This document shows, piece by piece, positions 23,771 to 37,400 of a stretch of DNA of 64,000 nucleotides. How positions within the stretch are numbered: the stretch's first letter is position 1; each line of letters starts with the position of its first letter. The notes beneath the pieces were generated by a model. The model searched no databases. It saw only the letters and a program-made list of their open reading frames with translations, and was not told the origin of the DNA. Source of the DNA: Cucumis sativus (Eukaryota > Streptophyta > Magnoliopsida > Cucurbitales > Cucurbitaceae); NCBI RefSeq assembly GCF_000004075.3, contig NC_026660.2, positions 23,501,498 to 23,565,497 of the forward strand, written 5' to 3'. The position numbers and the translations under genes are program-made.

Positions 23771-26267
23771 ACGATTTCTTAGGCCTTATGACTCTACCAT
23801 GGTGAAGATTGAGAGCAAAGTTCACGGTGGCCAATCATCCGATCACCTTCGCTGCCGTGCAATCTCTCTTTCAGCCGTCCGGTCCCCGTTCAACGTCGCA
23901 CTCGCTGCTGCTACTGGTCTCTTTCTCTCTCTATCTCGCTACAATATAAAATTTAAGTGTGGAAGATGGGTTTTGTTGTAAAAAAATGAATTTCGATTTT
24001 TTTCCCCTTTTGGTTTCAGAATTGAAAGTATGAATCAATCTTTACTTCCATTGAATGGTGTTCATCTTTCTTCTCTACTTAAACCCATTGAACTTCTATG
24101 TCTTCATACATATATTCGTCATTAAGAACATAAAACCTATGCTAAATTAGAAATATCATGTGTTCGATCATTGTTATGTTTAATTTTCTCGATGTCTATC
24201 GTTTAGTTTCGGATGTTGCAAATGGTTTTGGGCTGCTTTGTGCAATGTATTTACAATATGTGCGTTGGTTGATCAATAGCCACACTTGTTTCCATGTCAA
24301 TTTGCCATGGATTATTCTTTTTTTAATTGGTCCACCACATCATTTGTGAATGTGTCGGCCAAAAAAAAAAAAAAAGAGGATAATTGGGTTTGTGGGATGT
24401 CATCAATTCGCTACGTGTCGCTTCATTTGTTGTTTGAAACTGCCACATCATATGCTTGCATCGTCATCATAATGTATATTTTAGTGGAACACTTCATCTT
24501 GTTATTGTTGATAGACACCCTTGAAAACGCTATTTGATCAATACTTCATTTTTTTTTATGGATTGTTTTACTATTACTTTTCTTGATATTTTACTTATCT
24601 GACAATATGCAAATCAACTTATTTTATTCCTCCCTTTGATTATAAAGCAGACACAAATCACATTTTTGAATACAAGGTCATTTCACCTTTTTTATGATAT
24701 TATATCTAAGTATATATATCTTTTTTCTAGAAGGTTTTACGACAGATGGATGGATGAACTAAATTAAGGAATGAGATCTATCCCACTTTTTAGATGTTTA
24801 ATTTTTTTTTTTATCCTCTGGTGATGTCAAAGTTAACAACAATAGATTTTGCGAATCATACAAGCTCTCGTTCGGTCATTCTCGCTCTTTGCAGCTTGAG
24901 TCTCACAGATGTATCTTCTCTCCCCCTTTGTCTCATGGTCTCACTCTCCTGCTTTGGCTCTTTGATTTCACTTTTATTCTGGTTCTTTGAGAGAAAGAAT
25001 GACCATAGCTCTGCTTGTGTGGACTCAGCCGAAGCAACTCAATATTTGGATCTTAAAAATGGTTTTTAAATAATTTTTTTCCACATAAAATTGACTTAAT
25101 ACGATGATAAGTAGTTTCACAATATTAAAATTCTTAGGTGGATTCTTGCATGGACGATTACTATCCATCGATATGAAGCAGAGTATCCTTCGCTGCCCTA
25201 CATGATTGTTCGAGATCAAAACCGTAAAAGCTATCAAGTTTGTGAATCAAAGTATAACAATTTCTTCAATATTAATTTCCCATTTAGATTACTTGACTTA
25301 AACTTTATTCAAAATATATTAGAGTTATTAATGTTACCATCTTTCTTGAGTTATCATTCGAATTTTGTTTCTAGGTATGGATTATTTTCTAAGATTTTCA
25401 AATTTTCAAATGTGTCAACTGTTCAGTTTTTGTGTTTGACAGCAACCCTTCCAGTTATTAATGGACTTGGCTTTCAGATTAATAATTTAATTCTGATTTT
25501 TCTCTATAAACATATAATAGCAAAATGTAAATTATAAATTTATTATATTCATGCTCATGATTACGAAACAATATTCACAATTAAAACAAATATTCCACGA
25601 TTGTTTTAAAATGTTTGATGGATTCAATAATTGGAAGAATATATTTGTATATTTAATATTATTTAAAGCATCGGGGTATCTACCTACTTAACAAAAAATT
25701 AAAAATGGTTGGAAAAAGTGGATAGTTTAGAAAGCTTAAAGTTTAAGCAAAGTTCTTTTGAAAAATGGTCAATTTAGTTTCAACAGAATTAGTTTTGATT
25801 GGAGAAAAAGGCAAAGCAAAGGCCATGTTTGATGAAATCATCAGTACCACAACTTGTGGGCGGTCGAGTAACGTTTCAACTCTCTCATTGACTAACTTCT
25901 CCACACAAACTCACCTTTTCCCTTACCAAATAAACACTTCTTTCTAATTAATCCATATTCCTTTTTCTTTAGTATATATTGCAATTTTTTCATTGTATAT
26001 ATATTATATATATATCCTATTGCTATTTAGCAAGTTCCTTCCAACTCTATTTTCTCATGGAATCATTTTAATGTGAACTTTAGCTTTTCGTGAACTCAAC
26101 CAATTATGAAAGTGGGAAATACTTTGGGGCCGAAATTATTACATATTTTTTGCAACCTATGTAATAAGTGTTTTGTCACGTAATGATCGAGAATTCTCTT
26201 AGTACCATTCTCGTTTTTCATATATATAAACAAATTAAACCAAACTCTTCTTTATTTTTTAGAATGC
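23771..26267. other. SAP 3' flank and AT-rich spacer
   Basis: 23771-24130 should be the SAP 3' UTR; its early part remains GC-rich and open over 60 codons (23799-23981), but matches no known protein. A less AT-rich patch at about 24830-25040 has no recognisable coding sense. The rest is AT-rich with no feature I can name. Confidence 0.45.
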
Positions 26268-26625
26268 GTTTGGGAGAAAAAAATTATAGGAAAAAATGAT
26301 TATGATAATCCTAGTATTATGATAATATGTGTTTGAAGTTAAGGTTATTGTTGATAGTGTTATGGTAACTTGTGTTTGGGGAAATGAATATAAATGGTAG
26401 TGTTATGATAGTAAGTGTTTGGGGGAATGATTACTATTGTAATATTATGATAACATGCATATGAAGGAAGAGTTATGAGTGTAGTATTATGATAAGATGA
26501 TCAAATAGGAGAATTTGTAGGGTTACTTAACCCTAATCCCCAATTTTGCAAACTCTTAACCCAAACCTGTTAGGGCCTAAACTCTTTTTCTAATCTCCTA
26601 AATCCCCACCCCAAACACACCCATG
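26268..26625. mobile_element. Short non-autonomous DNA element built of ~40-bp subterminal repeats
   Basis: The ends are inverted: left TGCGTTTGGGAG, right read in reverse GGGTGTGTTTGGGG. Inside lie at least four degenerate copies of a unit of about 35-45 bases with the core TGTGTTTGGGGAA followed by a TAGTGTTATGATAA-like segment (around 26328, 26373, 26420 and 26458). No coding capacity. The same unit, in reverse orientation, occurs near 54880-55020. Structure resembles hAT- or MULE-type non-autonomous elements with subterminal repeats; no clear target-site duplication was found, so the class is open. Confidence 0.5.
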
Positions 26626-27559
26626 TTTATTTTATTGTATACATACATTGGACAATTAGGTATATTTTAGTTGAGAGAGAACGTCAAGGTTAGACTTTTA
26701 GTTAAAAATTTGGCATACATCATACCAAACATTGGAATAACGTTGGAGGATTTGAACAAATAACCACTTGGTTTGACACTACATTAAACTAAAGATTGAC
26801 ATAAAAACTTAAGTTGATGAATAAAGGTAAATTTAAAATTACACCCACACTTTCACATATTTCCATTTATTGTACTCAGAATATCAATGATAACAATATC
26901 ACATTCCTCTTTTCAATCTTTAACCATTTGTTACAAAAATCAATTTCTATACTTTTACTTCCACATAACAAAATATTATTTTGGAATAAGTTCAAAAATT
27001 GAAATTGAAGTATTGAAACTAAAAATCAAACTTTTCTTATTTTAGATATAAGAGAGGGTCGATACTTATCTTAACCAAAAAAGTTATTTAACTTAAACTA
27101 AAATTTGACACTCATACGCCAATTGATTTATGTTATCCTCTTGATAATCAATGATTAATCAGGTAATAACTACAAGAATACTTATTAAATTAAAATTCTA
27201 CTTACTAAGTTGATTAATTATTTGTCACATCATTAAGTTATTAAATTTATAGCGATAAAAAGAAACAGATTAATTACCAAAATTTTGTTATTTTAAAAAC
27301 TGTTTACGAAAAAGTTGTTTTTTCTCCATTAACTTTTTTCTTAAAAAATAAGTTCTATCAATTTAAAAAAAAAAATATATTTTAGAAATACTTAAATAAT
27401 TGATAAAATAAAATAAGAAACACGGGAAAATGAGAAAAAAAATAGGAGACTCGCCTAAGAAGATAACAAAAATAATATCATTTTGGTAAATAGTTTTAAA
27501 AATAACGAATATTTTGGTTATTAACGGAAGAAACGATAGAAATATTTTTCCAAAAATGA

Positions 27560-27593
27560 CACGTGTACGAAAGTAGGGCCCGTGAGTCACGTG
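27560..27593 (+). promoter_or_regulatory. Pair of G-boxes upstream of the purple acid phosphatase gene
   Basis: Two CACGTG cores, at 27560-27565 (inside the palindrome ACACGTGT) and 27588-27593 (GTCACGTGC), lie 28 bases apart, about 200-235 bases before the PAP start codon. G-boxes/ABREs are bound by bZIP and bHLH factors and paired ABREs often confer ABA or stress response. The sites are seen directly; the function is inferred. Confidence 0.55.
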
Positions 27594-27690
27594 CAGTTTC
27601 GCAGATTTGTCCGTACACGTAATAGGTGGTCAGGTAAGGACTGAGGACTATGGCTAAAATCGAAAATCTCTAAACTTTCCCCCCTTTTCA

Positions 27691-27697
27691 TATATAA
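27691..27697 (+). promoter_or_regulatory. Probable TATA box of the PAP gene
   Basis: TATATAA about 98 bases upstream of the ATG at 27795, downstream of the G-box pair; a CT-rich leader follows. Confidence 0.5.
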
Positions 27698-27794
27698 TCC
27701 CTTCAATGCTTTCACGTTACATACACAAAACTTTCCAAATTTTCCATTTCCTTTTCTTCCAATCACAATTTCTCTCTTTCTATTTCCTCTGCAA

Positions 27795-30700
27795 ATGGCG
27801 GATTCCCATACAAAAACCCCCTTAACTATCGCCCTCGCCATCCTCGCCATCCTCGCCTTCGCTTCTCTCTTCTCTCCTGTTTCATCTTATAACCGCCCGC
27901 CACCTCGCCGGAACCTCTTCGTTCCTCGCCGTCGAGATCTCGATTCCCATTCTCCAGAACAGGTATTTTTTTTTTCAATTCAAACCTCCTCATTTTTCTA
28001 TTGCCAATCGAAAGAAACGGACAATATGCTTTTAACTTTAGTTGATTCTTGAGTAGGGAAATCATCCCGGTCACTAACAATAGACTTACATTTTCATTTT
28101 ATTTTTTCCATTTAATTCATTAGCGTTCCAAGTGGATGATAAGTTCATGTGCAAATTCATTTTTAGAAAACAATTAACTTTTTTTCCCTTTTTTTTTAGA
28201 AATTAATTTAAAATCATTCCTTAATTATAATTTTGGGTGTCGTTTATTTACTTAAATAATTTCTATTCATAAAAATTAATTTATTTATTTTTGGTAAACA
28301 CCAAGTTTAGTTGTGAGTAATAAGACTATGTATAAATATATATTTGAAAAAGAAGCATATGCATAAAAATGGGGATTATTAATGAATGAATAAATGTTGT
28401 TACCTTAGAGAAAATTTGTAATAAGTACGGAAAATTTTCCATACTGAAATAAATATTTAATAAAATAATACTATAATCAAATAATCTAGGGTGATAGTAT
28501 GTATTATCCGATGATTGAAATTTGTTAAGAAATGGTATTTAGTATTTAAGAGTATGGAGCCATTGGGGGATGGAAAAAGAGTTGAAGGATTTCCATTTCA
28601 CACCTCTTTTTGTTTCTTACCCATATCTTAGAATTAGTATACCAACCAAACAGCCCCAACCCCCAACCCTCAACCCCCAAGTATCTATTTAGTACTAGCT
28701 AGGAGAGTATCGTTTTTCTTGCTTCATAACTAAAAGTAAATTTTGTAGAGTAAGGTATCTCTAAATTCTTATAGAAGTTGAATTCTTATGTCTAAAAATG
28801 TAATATTCAATCTTAAATTGATCTCAAATCATCCAAATTATATTTTGCTTTGATTTTGAACTAGATAAAGAATTCATGTTAACCAGATTTTGAGTTCAAT
28901 TTCATTCCATCAATTTCCAATTTTAACCTTCTTTTTCTACTATTTTCAAGCTTCAATATTTCATTACAAGTTCGTCCTCAAAACAAGCCTCTAATAATAT
29001 ATTTTTATGCAAATTTCTGGTGGTGAACAAATTGGATTTCATGACATGTTAACGGATCTAATATATTGATAAAATAAAACCCTAACTATTTTGTTTTCGT
29101 TTTGTATGAAATTATTTAATTTAAAAAATCAAGAAGGATAGAGGGGGAGGCAAATTGCTACATAATAAATTCTTTTGTTTGTCGTTGTGTGGATTTGGAT
29201 TAAGTGATTGAAATGTGAAAACGTTGTCACATGAAACTATTTTCTACTTACTTCCCCTCTATTTTATTCAATACAAACTCTGAAAATTTTGTGTTTAAAT
29301 AACTCAACAACTCGTACCACTCAACTTAAATTATAAAGATTAAATTAAAATTTTCTTATTTAATATTTTATCGAGTTATATGGGGTTTCATCCCACTAAA
29401 ATTTCTAATATTATTAAAATCTATATTACACATTATAAAAATATATATATTACAATTTATAAATACTATAATTCTATCATATTATTGAAGGTTTTTTTTT
29501 AAGTTTGTAATAGGTATGTTAAATTTTGATATTTATGAAATTTTTAGTTATTAGGAGGCTTAAATTTTAAGTTAATAAATAATATATTTAAAAAAACAAA
29601 AAGAAAATAAATAGATAATTTAAAACTCCATTGAATATCTTATTTGAACCAACCCGAAATTTTTAGTTGGTCCAAAAAAATCTCTCCAAACAACCCATTT
29701 TATATATAAAATTTGATGCATTATTTCAATCTTATTAAACAATATTTAATGAAATTATTACTCTAACAACTAAAAAATTGATTCTCTTCTTATTGTTATT
29801 GTTTGTTTGTTTTTTCTTATATATATTTTTTGTCTATGGTTTATGGTTTTTGAAAATATTATATGATTACAAATGTGGGGTAAGGAATTTCAAATTTTAA
29901 GTTAGGGAAGTTTATTAATATCTTAAACCTTTTGAAATTTAAGGCTTTCTTTCGTAACTTTTTTAATTCTTTAATTTCTTTTTTATTGAAATTAACCATA
30001 CAAACACTATTTCAACTTTTGATTTTTTTTTGATTTTTTTTATTTGCTACCTCCTTTTTATCCAAAATTTAAAAGCAAGTTAAAATTTGAAAATAAAGAA
30101 AAAACTTATAGAAACCTTTTAATTTGTTTTGTTTTTTCTTTTTGGAATTTAGGTAAGAAGCCATAGATGGAAACCAGGCAAATTAAAAGAATATACCTCA
30201 ACCAAGTTACCATATTTTACGAAGGAATAAAAATATTACCATACTCGACTTTTAAAAGGAAAAAAAGGACAACCAAGTGAGAATAGTGCAAAAATCAAAA
30301 CTAATAATTTCATATATCAAATTAATCAAATATCCATTAATGTTTTCATTCTGATTTCAACATGAACAATAAAATGAAAGTATAGAAAGTGTAAAGTAGC
30401 ATAGAATTTCAAAGCCCAAGTCCAGTTGTGTATAATGACCATGGCTAGATATTGAAAAACTAAAAAAGAATAGGTAAGTATTTCAATTGAAATCCAAATA
30501 ACACGCCAGTCCATGAGTGATACATGTTTGAGAATCAAACATTACTATTATGATTTACGAACATCGGAGCCTTGCTTAATAAAGTAAACTTGAAAAACAT
30601 TTCAGGTTCATATATCTCTTGTTGGTGTTGATAAAATGAGGATAACATGGCTAACGGAGGACTCTGCAGCAGCTGTGGTGGAATATGGCACATCTCCTGG

Positions 30701-32414
30701 AGTTTACACCAATCGTGAAAATGGAACTACTTCCTCATACAAATATGCATTATATGAATCTGGTAATATTCATGATGTAACCATTGGTCCTCTCGATCCC
30801 AACACCACTTATTACTATCAGTGCAGCTCGAACTCGGCCCGGAATTTCAGTTTCAAAACCCCACCTGCTCAGCTCCCCATCAAATTTGTTGTCATTGGTA
30901 TGTATAGAAGGAAACTTCTGCTACACAAGAAAAACTTGTTAATGGCTTCAAGTTTTTGTACAAATAACCCATTTCCAGAGGTGTTTATGTGGAATGACCC
31001 ATTCCTAAAAAACCTATGAAAATCGACCTATTGTTGACATTATAGAGCACTAATGTCCACTGTGAAATAATCGAAGGTCTTATGCAATATCGTTTTAATT
31101 GAGATTTTTAAAATCAACAGTTGGCCAACCGGTGATTAAAAATGAATATCGCGTTAGAGCTTTGATCATCTCGCAGTGGGTGAGGCATCTCTAGCACGAT
31201 AATGCATCTATGACTTAGGCAAAAATTTGGTTTTGCATTAATTTTCAAGGGTTGGGTCATTCTGCATTAATGTCGCTACGATGGAGTCATTTATATCTCT
31301 AGAAACTAAGTCGTGTGTTAATTCTTATGATCAATGTTTTGGTAGGTGATCTTGGGCAGACAGAATGGACGGAAACAACTCTTAAAAATGTAGCGAAATC
31401 AGACTATGATGTGCTCCTACTTCCCGGTGACTTGTCGTATGCTGATTACATTCAGTCTCTATGGGACTCTTTTGGCAGGCTCGTCGAGCCACTGGCCAGC
31501 CAAAGGCCATGGATGGTGACTCATGGCAATCATGAAGTAGAGCGCATCCCATTGATTCATCCCCTCCCTTTCACAGCATACAATGCAAGATGGCACATGC
31601 CTTTCGAACAGAGCTCTTCAAGTTCCAACCTATACTATTCATTCAACACGGCTGGTGTGCACGTTATCATGTTGGGATCGTATACCGATTTCGACAAGAG
31701 TTCAGCTCAGTACGAATGGCTCGTAGCGGACTTGAAGAAGATTGATCGTGCAACAACCCCATGGATTGTGGTGCTTCTTCATGCTCCGTGGTATAACTCC
31801 AACACTGCTCACCAGGGAGAGAAAGAGTCTGTTGACATGAAGGCAGCCATGGAAGATCTGCTCTATCAAGCTCGAGTAGACGTGGTGTTTGCTGGGCATG
31901 TCCATGCTTATGAGCGCTTCGTATGTTTCTCTAACAATCAAGATCACTTTTTATTTACATTTAAGCGAAGTTGATATATCTTTCCTTACCTGAATAACCC
32001 TTTTAAATCATTTTATTATTGCAGACTCGTGTTTATAATGGGGAAGCAAACAATTGTGCACCAATATATATCACAATCGGCGACGGGGGCAACCGTGAAG
32101 GCCTTGCGAGCAAGTAATACTTCAAACTTGTTTTTCAATATATAACATTTTACAAGAGTTCAAACATACTTTATTTAGATACTGTGCGTTAAACTACTAC
32201 TAGACTAAAAAGTTTAATCTTATGCAGGTTTATGGACCCGACGCCAACGATTTCATTATTCAGGCAGGCAAGTTTTGGACATGGCCGGTTTGAGGTGTTG
32301 AATGCAACACATGCACTCTGGAAATGGCACAGGAACGATGACGACGAAGTAGCTGTCGTTGGTGATTCATTATGGTTTAAAAGCCTCTCTTCTGATCCAG
32401 CTTGTAGAATATGA
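27795..32414 (+). CDS. PAP18: Purple acid phosphatase (PAP18 type)
   Basis: Five exons: 27795-27962, 30606-30897, 31346-31920, 32025-32113, 32228-32414, giving 436 aa (Arabidopsis PAP18 about 437, from memory). It hydrolyses phosphate monoesters with a binuclear Fe-metal centre, typically in vacuole or apoplast for phosphate recycling. Signal peptide at residues 1-31; a short N-terminal beta domain (VHISLVGVDKMRITWLTEDS); then the metallophosphatase with all five metal-binding blocks: GDLGQTEW (Asp155), PGDLSYADY (Asp182, Tyr185), THGNHEVE, VVLLHAPWY and FAGHVHAYERF. The low-molecular-weight length and the short N-terminal domain place it with PAP17-22-like plant PAPs, PAP18 the closest by recall. 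Intron 1 is unusually long (2.6 kb). No PHR1-type P1BS site was noticed in the proximal promoter, whereas paired G-boxes are present. Confidence 0.95.
27963..30605 (+). other. Long first intron of PAP18
   Basis: 2.6 kb between signal-peptide exon and the first domain exon; very AT-rich. I saw no coding sense or recognisable transposon. It contains a C-rich patch at about 28650-28680. Confidence 0.7.
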
Positions 32415-33539
32415 ATATTGAAAAGGAAACAGAAACAATCGTTTTTTTTTCAGTTTAGCTTTACACATATATTCAAGGGAAATGTAAGAAATCATCTCTG
32501 TTGAATGAGTTTGTTTATATTCTCATAGAGAGGACCGCATGAATTTCATCTGCACTTTTGGCTCCGTCCTCCCTCACCATTGAAGTGAAGATCAGATAAT
32601 GAAAAAGGCAAATTATAGAATAAATCTGCTTAGGTTATTAAGGCACCGCAGTCTTCTTTTCTTACACACATCATTTGAAATAATACTTGGGTACACAGTT
32701 TATATTGATTTGAACTTCCCTTTGTAATATGATATTCAGCATATAGTATTTTTACAATACAAGCAACACTAACTACTCTATAAGTTTTCTTTTGAAGTAC
32801 CTATATAAATTAACTTAGCGCAAAAATCATATATCTCTATATTTAGATTTATCTAAGTATGTAAGTATGTATGTCACACGAAATGCTCTAGAAATGTAGG
32901 CTCCAAGGAATTCTCGAAGTCCCTTATAGCTAAGAATAACTTCATAGAAATTTGTAGAATGGTTTAGATGCTAAAAATCCTAGAAAATCACATTACTTGA
33001 GATCCATAAATTTTACACCAATGAATCCGGGAGTTATGTCTCCATTTGTAAGATAAGCAAAAGAAAAGCGAAAGACGGGAAAAAAGTAAAGTTAAAGGCT
33101 TGGACAATCTTACAAGGAAAAAAGTGAATGTGCAAGTCTTAAGAGTGAAAAAATATTTCTTGAAATGTCCATTGTTGTACAACCTTTATAAAAGTTCTTA
33201 ACAACCTTTAATATGATTAAATATTGAAAATTATAAAATAAAATTTTAGTATTTGGGAGAAAGAAATGAAAGGTTTTTTGTTTGGTCCACGGATTAAGAG
33301 GAGGAAAAAGACTACACTTAATCCCTTTTATTCATTCTCTTCCCTCGTTTATTACCTCACTTTCATCATTTAATCATTTCATTTTCCAACATAATTCTTC
33401 TATTTTCCAATATAATCTTTTTCTTTTTTCATTTATTTCTTCTTCTCCTCAAATTAATTGTCTTATTTCTTCTTTTTTCCAAACGAAAAAAAGAAATATT
33501 GAAAATGAAAAAATATAAAAACAATGGAATCCAATTTTG
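32415..33539. other. PAP18 3' flank
   Basis: The first 200-400 bases should be the 3' UTR. The remaining sequence is AT-rich with no recognised gene. Confidence 0.45.
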
Positions 33540-34430
33540 TATATATGGTATAGGATTCACGATACAAACTTAAAATATAAATTTTTTTGTATTCTATTTA
33601 CGGTACAACTTGAATAAGCATTTTTTACATAAATAAAAAAGTAATATAATTTGTTTGTATTGTGTATTGTGTGTATGGTCTAATTTTTTTTTTATATTAA
33701 TATATATTTGTTGTGTGTTGGGGTTATAGTAGAAATGAAATATATAAATTATTTCAATACGATTTTTTGTCATTATGGAAAACAGTATGAACAAAATAAA
33801 TAAGTTTAGACAAACAAAAAAAAAATTAATACAACTTTTATTTATATTGGTTTATGAAAAACATTCCATAAGTATTTCTTATGCATGAAAAAAATATAAT
33901 TCATTTTCTTTCTCATGTAAGGTTGTCATATAAGAAAACAAACATTTATCATAAATTTTAAAAAATAGCACATTTTTTTAATGTATTGGATTTACAGATC
34001 AAATTGAACTACATATGAAAAATTAAATAATACATTTTCTTTGTGAAATGAATTTACGGTATAAATTTTAGAAACATATTTTAGACAACTAAACAAAAAA
34101 TTAATACACTTTATTTTGTGTACTAGATTTAATGTAAACAAAATTTAAAAAACTACTATACAAATAAACAAAAACTTCACTTTTGAAAGTGTATAAGGTG
34201 TGGGTTCAAAAAAAATACTTATACAAAATCAAAAAAAAATTAATACAATTTTTGTGTGAATGCTTGGATTACGTTACAACCTAACTAAAAAATTGAATGA
34301 AATACAATTTTTGGTTGTAGAAGTTTTACTGTGAATAATTTACACAAATGCAAAAGATGTTAGCACATTTTTCATTTTGGATTGAGTTCAAAAAAACAAA
34401 AAAATTTAAAAATAATACAATATATATATA
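33540..34430. repeat. Degenerate A/T-rich repeat tract
   Basis: Several loosely related segments recur at irregular spacing of roughly 90-200 bases, each with AAAAAATTAATACA(A/C)TTT followed by TTTGTGT and a GGATTTA-like stretch (around 33826, 33985, 34098, 34238, 34296). This looks like a decayed tandem array or a much-diverged transposon interior. Exact unit and limits are uncertain. Confidence 0.35.
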
Positions 34431-37400
34431 TATATTTGTCATAATCCTTTACTTAATTTTCCTCTTAAATTGTTAATTAAAAACAATATATTGAAGAGAA
34501 GATGGAGCCAAATTGAGTAAAAAGTGTATCTTTTATCTGACAAAAAGATATATGCCTATCATCATCCTATGGTATGACACTATTGCCTCTCTCTTTTATT
34601 CCTTTCCTAAAGGTAACACTTTACGACTTTAACCATAAACGCTTTTTCTTTTTCACTTTCAATTTAAGTCTTCAACTTTTATAAATTTATCCTAAATTCT
34701 GAATGTGTTCGAGTCAAATATAATGGTAGATTTAAATTCATACGTATACGTAACTCTAAAGTCTAAATATCGCATGCATGCATATACGATATGTATTTAT
34801 GTGATTTGAAGTTGAGCCATTCGTATTTTGCTAAGTTAAATAGTATATCTTTTATGTTAGTTGAGTCGTGTTATTCATTAACACATTTGACTAGTGTTTT
34901 TTATTCGATAAGTTTAAGATCATGTAATGTTCATCCAAATTATGTACTAATTAACCATCTTTAAGGTGAAAGGTCAATGGATCACAGGGTCACAAAATTT
35001 TCATTTAGGAAAATTGAAATGGATGACTATTTTAGTAATAATAATTAAGGATATAACAACATTTTAAAAAAATTGCAAATATAGCAAAACTATCACTAAT
35101 AGCCTTCATATGATATATCGACCAATATTTGCAACATGGTCTATCAATGATAGATTTATATCATTGATAGAATTTGACAAATTTTGCTATATTTGCAAAA
35201 AAAAATTAAATTGTGCTATATACTTAATTAATTTGAATTTAATTGCTAAATTTGCAACTATCCCTTTAATTTAAACTTATTCAAATCATGTGTTGAAAAT
35301 GATTGATATGATTTAAAATCTTTCCATAGGTAAGAAGTAATTAGTAGTAATACATTTTTTTTTTTAATTTGTAAAAGGTTATAATCTAACTTTTAAGTTT
35401 TTTTATTTTTTATTTTTAATTCTTGACCTACAAATTATTTGTTTAGTTCTTTAAATTTACCTAATATGTGTTTTAATAACATTTGTGGTTTATTTTTATA
35501 TCATATAATATAACAACAAATTCAAATTAATCATTTTTAACCAATAAATTACTTGACTTTGGAGACAACATGAACATAAATTAGTTGACACAAGGTAAGG
35601 TGTTTGAATTCTTCACGATGTTTTATTTTTTAAAAAAATATAAAACTTACGTACCACAAATTACTTGTAGAAAAAATTGTCCACGATAGACATAGAGTCG
35701 TTAGAAGGTAAATGGAACGAAACAATCGATATATGCTATAATAATTTGTATAGAAAATTACAAGAATGAAGTGATTTAATTCTCTTTTACGAGGGAACAA
35801 TAACAAAATATTTAAAATTTAGAAACAAAAAGAAAGAGAAATGATGTTATTAGAAGTGGGAGGCAAAAATGATATTCTATATATATAAAACTTTTAAATT
35901 AAGAATATACACTTCCAATTACTAATGCCAAAAGTAAGATCTGATATAGAATATACACAACAAGATGGTAACAAACTCATGCTCTCCATCACACATAAAG
36001 TAATATGCAAAATTGTAAACAAATCTTAAGACGTAGAAAAACTTGATTAATTAAAAAAAAAAATCTTTTTTATATTTTAGATCATTTTAATCCACAGCAA
36101 ATACAGTAAAAGCAACAATGACCAATAATAGATCTATGACATCAATTATGAGAGCACCTTGCTTTATTCTTTTACCATCACATCAATCTAAACAAGAAAT
36201 CAAATAAATATAGTCAAACAAATGTTTTCATATTTAGAAGAAAATTATATTGTACATAAGGTAATCTTGTCACACTGACAATATTTTTTCATAGTAGTTA
36301 AAAGAGAAAAAGTACCCTGGAAAATATATTTCTAGTGGTTTATTCAATCCAAATCCAACGACTATTATATACGAGAGACATTGACATTATGAAAACTAAT
36401 CAAATAATTTAACGAGAATTGAAAGAACGACGAATGAGAGGTAGTAAAGTGTAAAGGGAAGAACAATAAAGGGAAGGTGGCAAAAGAGGATTGAAGAAAG
36501 GAAGAGTCATAGAAGTGTGGTTGATAGAGAAAGTTGAAAAAGAGTATCAAATTGACAAAACACACAGTGAAAAAGCTGGGATAAGAGATAATATTGAGGG
36601 GATGGAAGAAGGGAAGATGGATGGGATAGGAATGACATATATATCATTATTATGCCTTTTTACTCTTAGAAAATATGGAAACTTTAAAAGAAAACACCAA
36701 AGCAAGTGTGGTTAATAATATGACACGTTCAAAAGTACTTATTCTTGTTGGTTGCAAATAATGATCTAAGAATGTATATATCAATGCACCATATACACAA
36801 TTTTGCATCACACATCCCACCATTAACATAACCCCAACTTTATTCAGTTGCTTGTTTGCCCTCTGATATTAACTTATAGGTTATGTACTTACTCTTTCTT
36901 AACATCCCTAACCCTTAATTCCCATTATTATACGCATAACAATTTGGGTTTAACTAAAAGATCTAATAGAGATGTTCAATCTAAATGAACAGAGAAAAGA
37001 ACAAAAACAAATCAATTATATAAACAATGAGAAGACCTATTTTAGAGCTCTAGAACTACCTAATAAAACAAAAACTAAGAGTTAGAAAAGATCGAAGAGT
37101 TGTGGCTGAAATCCTCAGCCTTAAATCTCACGGATTTGCCATGGTTGTGCTAGTCAAGGCTATGGTGAGCAAATACCCCATCAAGCGTGTGTCATTGTAC
37201 CCCTAGTTTAGGAAATCCCATAGTGAAAATGATTAATCCTCTTTCAAATCTAATTCATGAGATTAGTTTGAAAATCATAATTGACTAATGGTATATATAA
37301 ATACACAATCAATATTTCCAACAAATGTATAACTTCTTTCTCATTCGAAAAAATCTAACCTAATATTTTACTACACTCTTTTCTCCATCTCTAACTAAAA

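Noticed and set aside
24794-25069. 91-codon frame in a less AT-rich patch after SAP
   Set aside because: No start-codon context, domain or homologue that I recognise; kept only as a note in the spacer entry.
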